From NCBI GenBank assembly GCA_944367535.1, contig CALVWQ010000001.1, forward strand, positions 1-64,000: DNA of 64,000 nucleotides, in the 5' to 3' direction. Positions within the stretch are counted from its first letter, which is position 1. Every line of letters begins with the position of its first letter. Below, piece after piece: positions 63,750-64,000 of the stretch. Under the pieces are notes generated by a model, which saw only the letters and a list, made by a program, of their open reading frames with translations, did no database searches and had not been told where the DNA came from. This DNA comes from an uncultured Clostridia bacterium (lineage in GTDB: Bacteria > Bacillota > Clostridia > Christensenellales > Borkfalkiaceae). The translations under genes were made by a program, and so were the position numbers.

Positions 63750-64000
63750 ATGGATATATGTAAAGCAGTCTGTAATCTTAATAATTGTGCAAAAACGCTG
63801 TATAAAGACAAAATCGCTCGCGGCGACGGTTTTTATTTTTATTCGGGGAATTCGGCGGAAAAATTGAAAGAAATAATTTTATCCGTTGCGCCCCGCGGTA
63901 AAATCGTATCTCTTTTCGGAAAGAACAGTTTTTCGGAAAAGGGAACAGAATTTACCTCTGCCGTTAATGCGGCGGGGGCAAAGGCTTATAATGTAGTAGT
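63750..64000 (+). CDS. Partial gene, N-terminal 83 residues, possibly a dehydroquinate synthase/iron-alcohol-dehydrogenase-like protein
   Basis: Open from the ATG at 63750 to the window end (MDICKAVCNLNNCAKTLYKD...). The later part GKIVSLFGKNSFSEKGTEF followed by an AGAKAYNVVV strand looks like the N-terminal nucleotide-binding half of the dehydroquinate-synthase/iron-alcohol-dehydrogenase superfamily, but this is a pattern impression only. No clear ribosome-binding site precedes the ATG. Codon use matches the neighbouring genes. Confidence 0.55.
   Translation, partial: MDICKAVCNLNNCAKTLYKDKIARGDGFYFYSGNSAEKLKEIILSVAPRGKIVSLFGKNSFSEKGTEFTSAVNAAGAKAYNVV

Overview
The window looks like chromosomal DNA from an endospore-forming member of the Clostridia, probably uncultured and possibly gut-associated. 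This rests on sipL, spoIIR, sleB and ypeB, the MEP isoprenoid genes, an Isc-type Fe-S operon, clostridial-type GH32 proteins, and consistently good Shine-Dalgarno sites with sigma-A-like promoters. The species cannot be named from the sequence alone.

Layout. 1-6 kb holds sipL and ispE, then an overlapping spoIIR-sleB-ypeB spore operon. 6-11.2 kb holds an ADP-ribosylglycohydrolase and, on the minus strand, polA-coaE-membrane protein. 11.35 kb is tRNA-Leu(CAA), followed by an accessory block: a small AT-rich orphan gene with a truncated neighbour, then a 907-residue membrane protein with a duplicated ectodomain. 15.4-20.85 kb is a complete, very compact type II-C CRISPR-Cas system: divergently transcribed tracrRNA, cas9 (1152 aa), cas1, cas2, and an array of five 36-nt repeats and four 30-nt spacers. 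20.9-37.9 kb is a fructan-utilisation operon: LacI/CcpA-type operator, membrane-anchored multidomain GH32, LacI regulator, ABC sugar transporter without an ATPase, GH32 lipoprotein with an altered nucleophile motif, two secreted three-repeat proteins flanking a 45-residue peptide, and a cytoplasmic GH32. A convergent GH127-type gene closes this block. 39.9-43.5 kb is a VTT/DedA-acyltransferase-zinc-ribbon fusion plus a YfcC-type transporter. 43.6-47.2 kb carries iscR-iscS-iscU, a small membrane protein, ruvX and a DUF1292 protein with a Cys/His-rich head. 47.24-47.61 kb is a non-coding element with about 40-bp terminal inverted repeats packed with hairpins. 47.7-49.1 kb has ispDF and rqcP on the minus strand. 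49.4-61.8 kb is rpoB-rpoC and the str operon (rpsL-rpsG-fusA-tuf). 61.9-63.2 kb is a very AT-rich gene desert, followed by an HU gene (minus strand) and the start of one more gene cut off by the window end.

How it works together. The fructan operon reads as an extracellular-cleavage, capture, import and intracellular-hydrolysis chain under one repressor. In the CRISPR locus the regulatory parts are nested in one another: the tracrRNA promoter sits directly upstream of the cas9 ribosome-binding site, the array promoter is formed by the last codons and stop of cas2, and the leader folds back on the first repeat. The tracrRNA carries two copies of the anti-repeat core. The least explained items are this tracrRNA/cas9 control region, the hairpin-array element at 47.2-47.6 kb, the 45-aa peptide in the fructan operon, the acyltransferase fusion, and the 907-aa protein beside the CRISPR locus.
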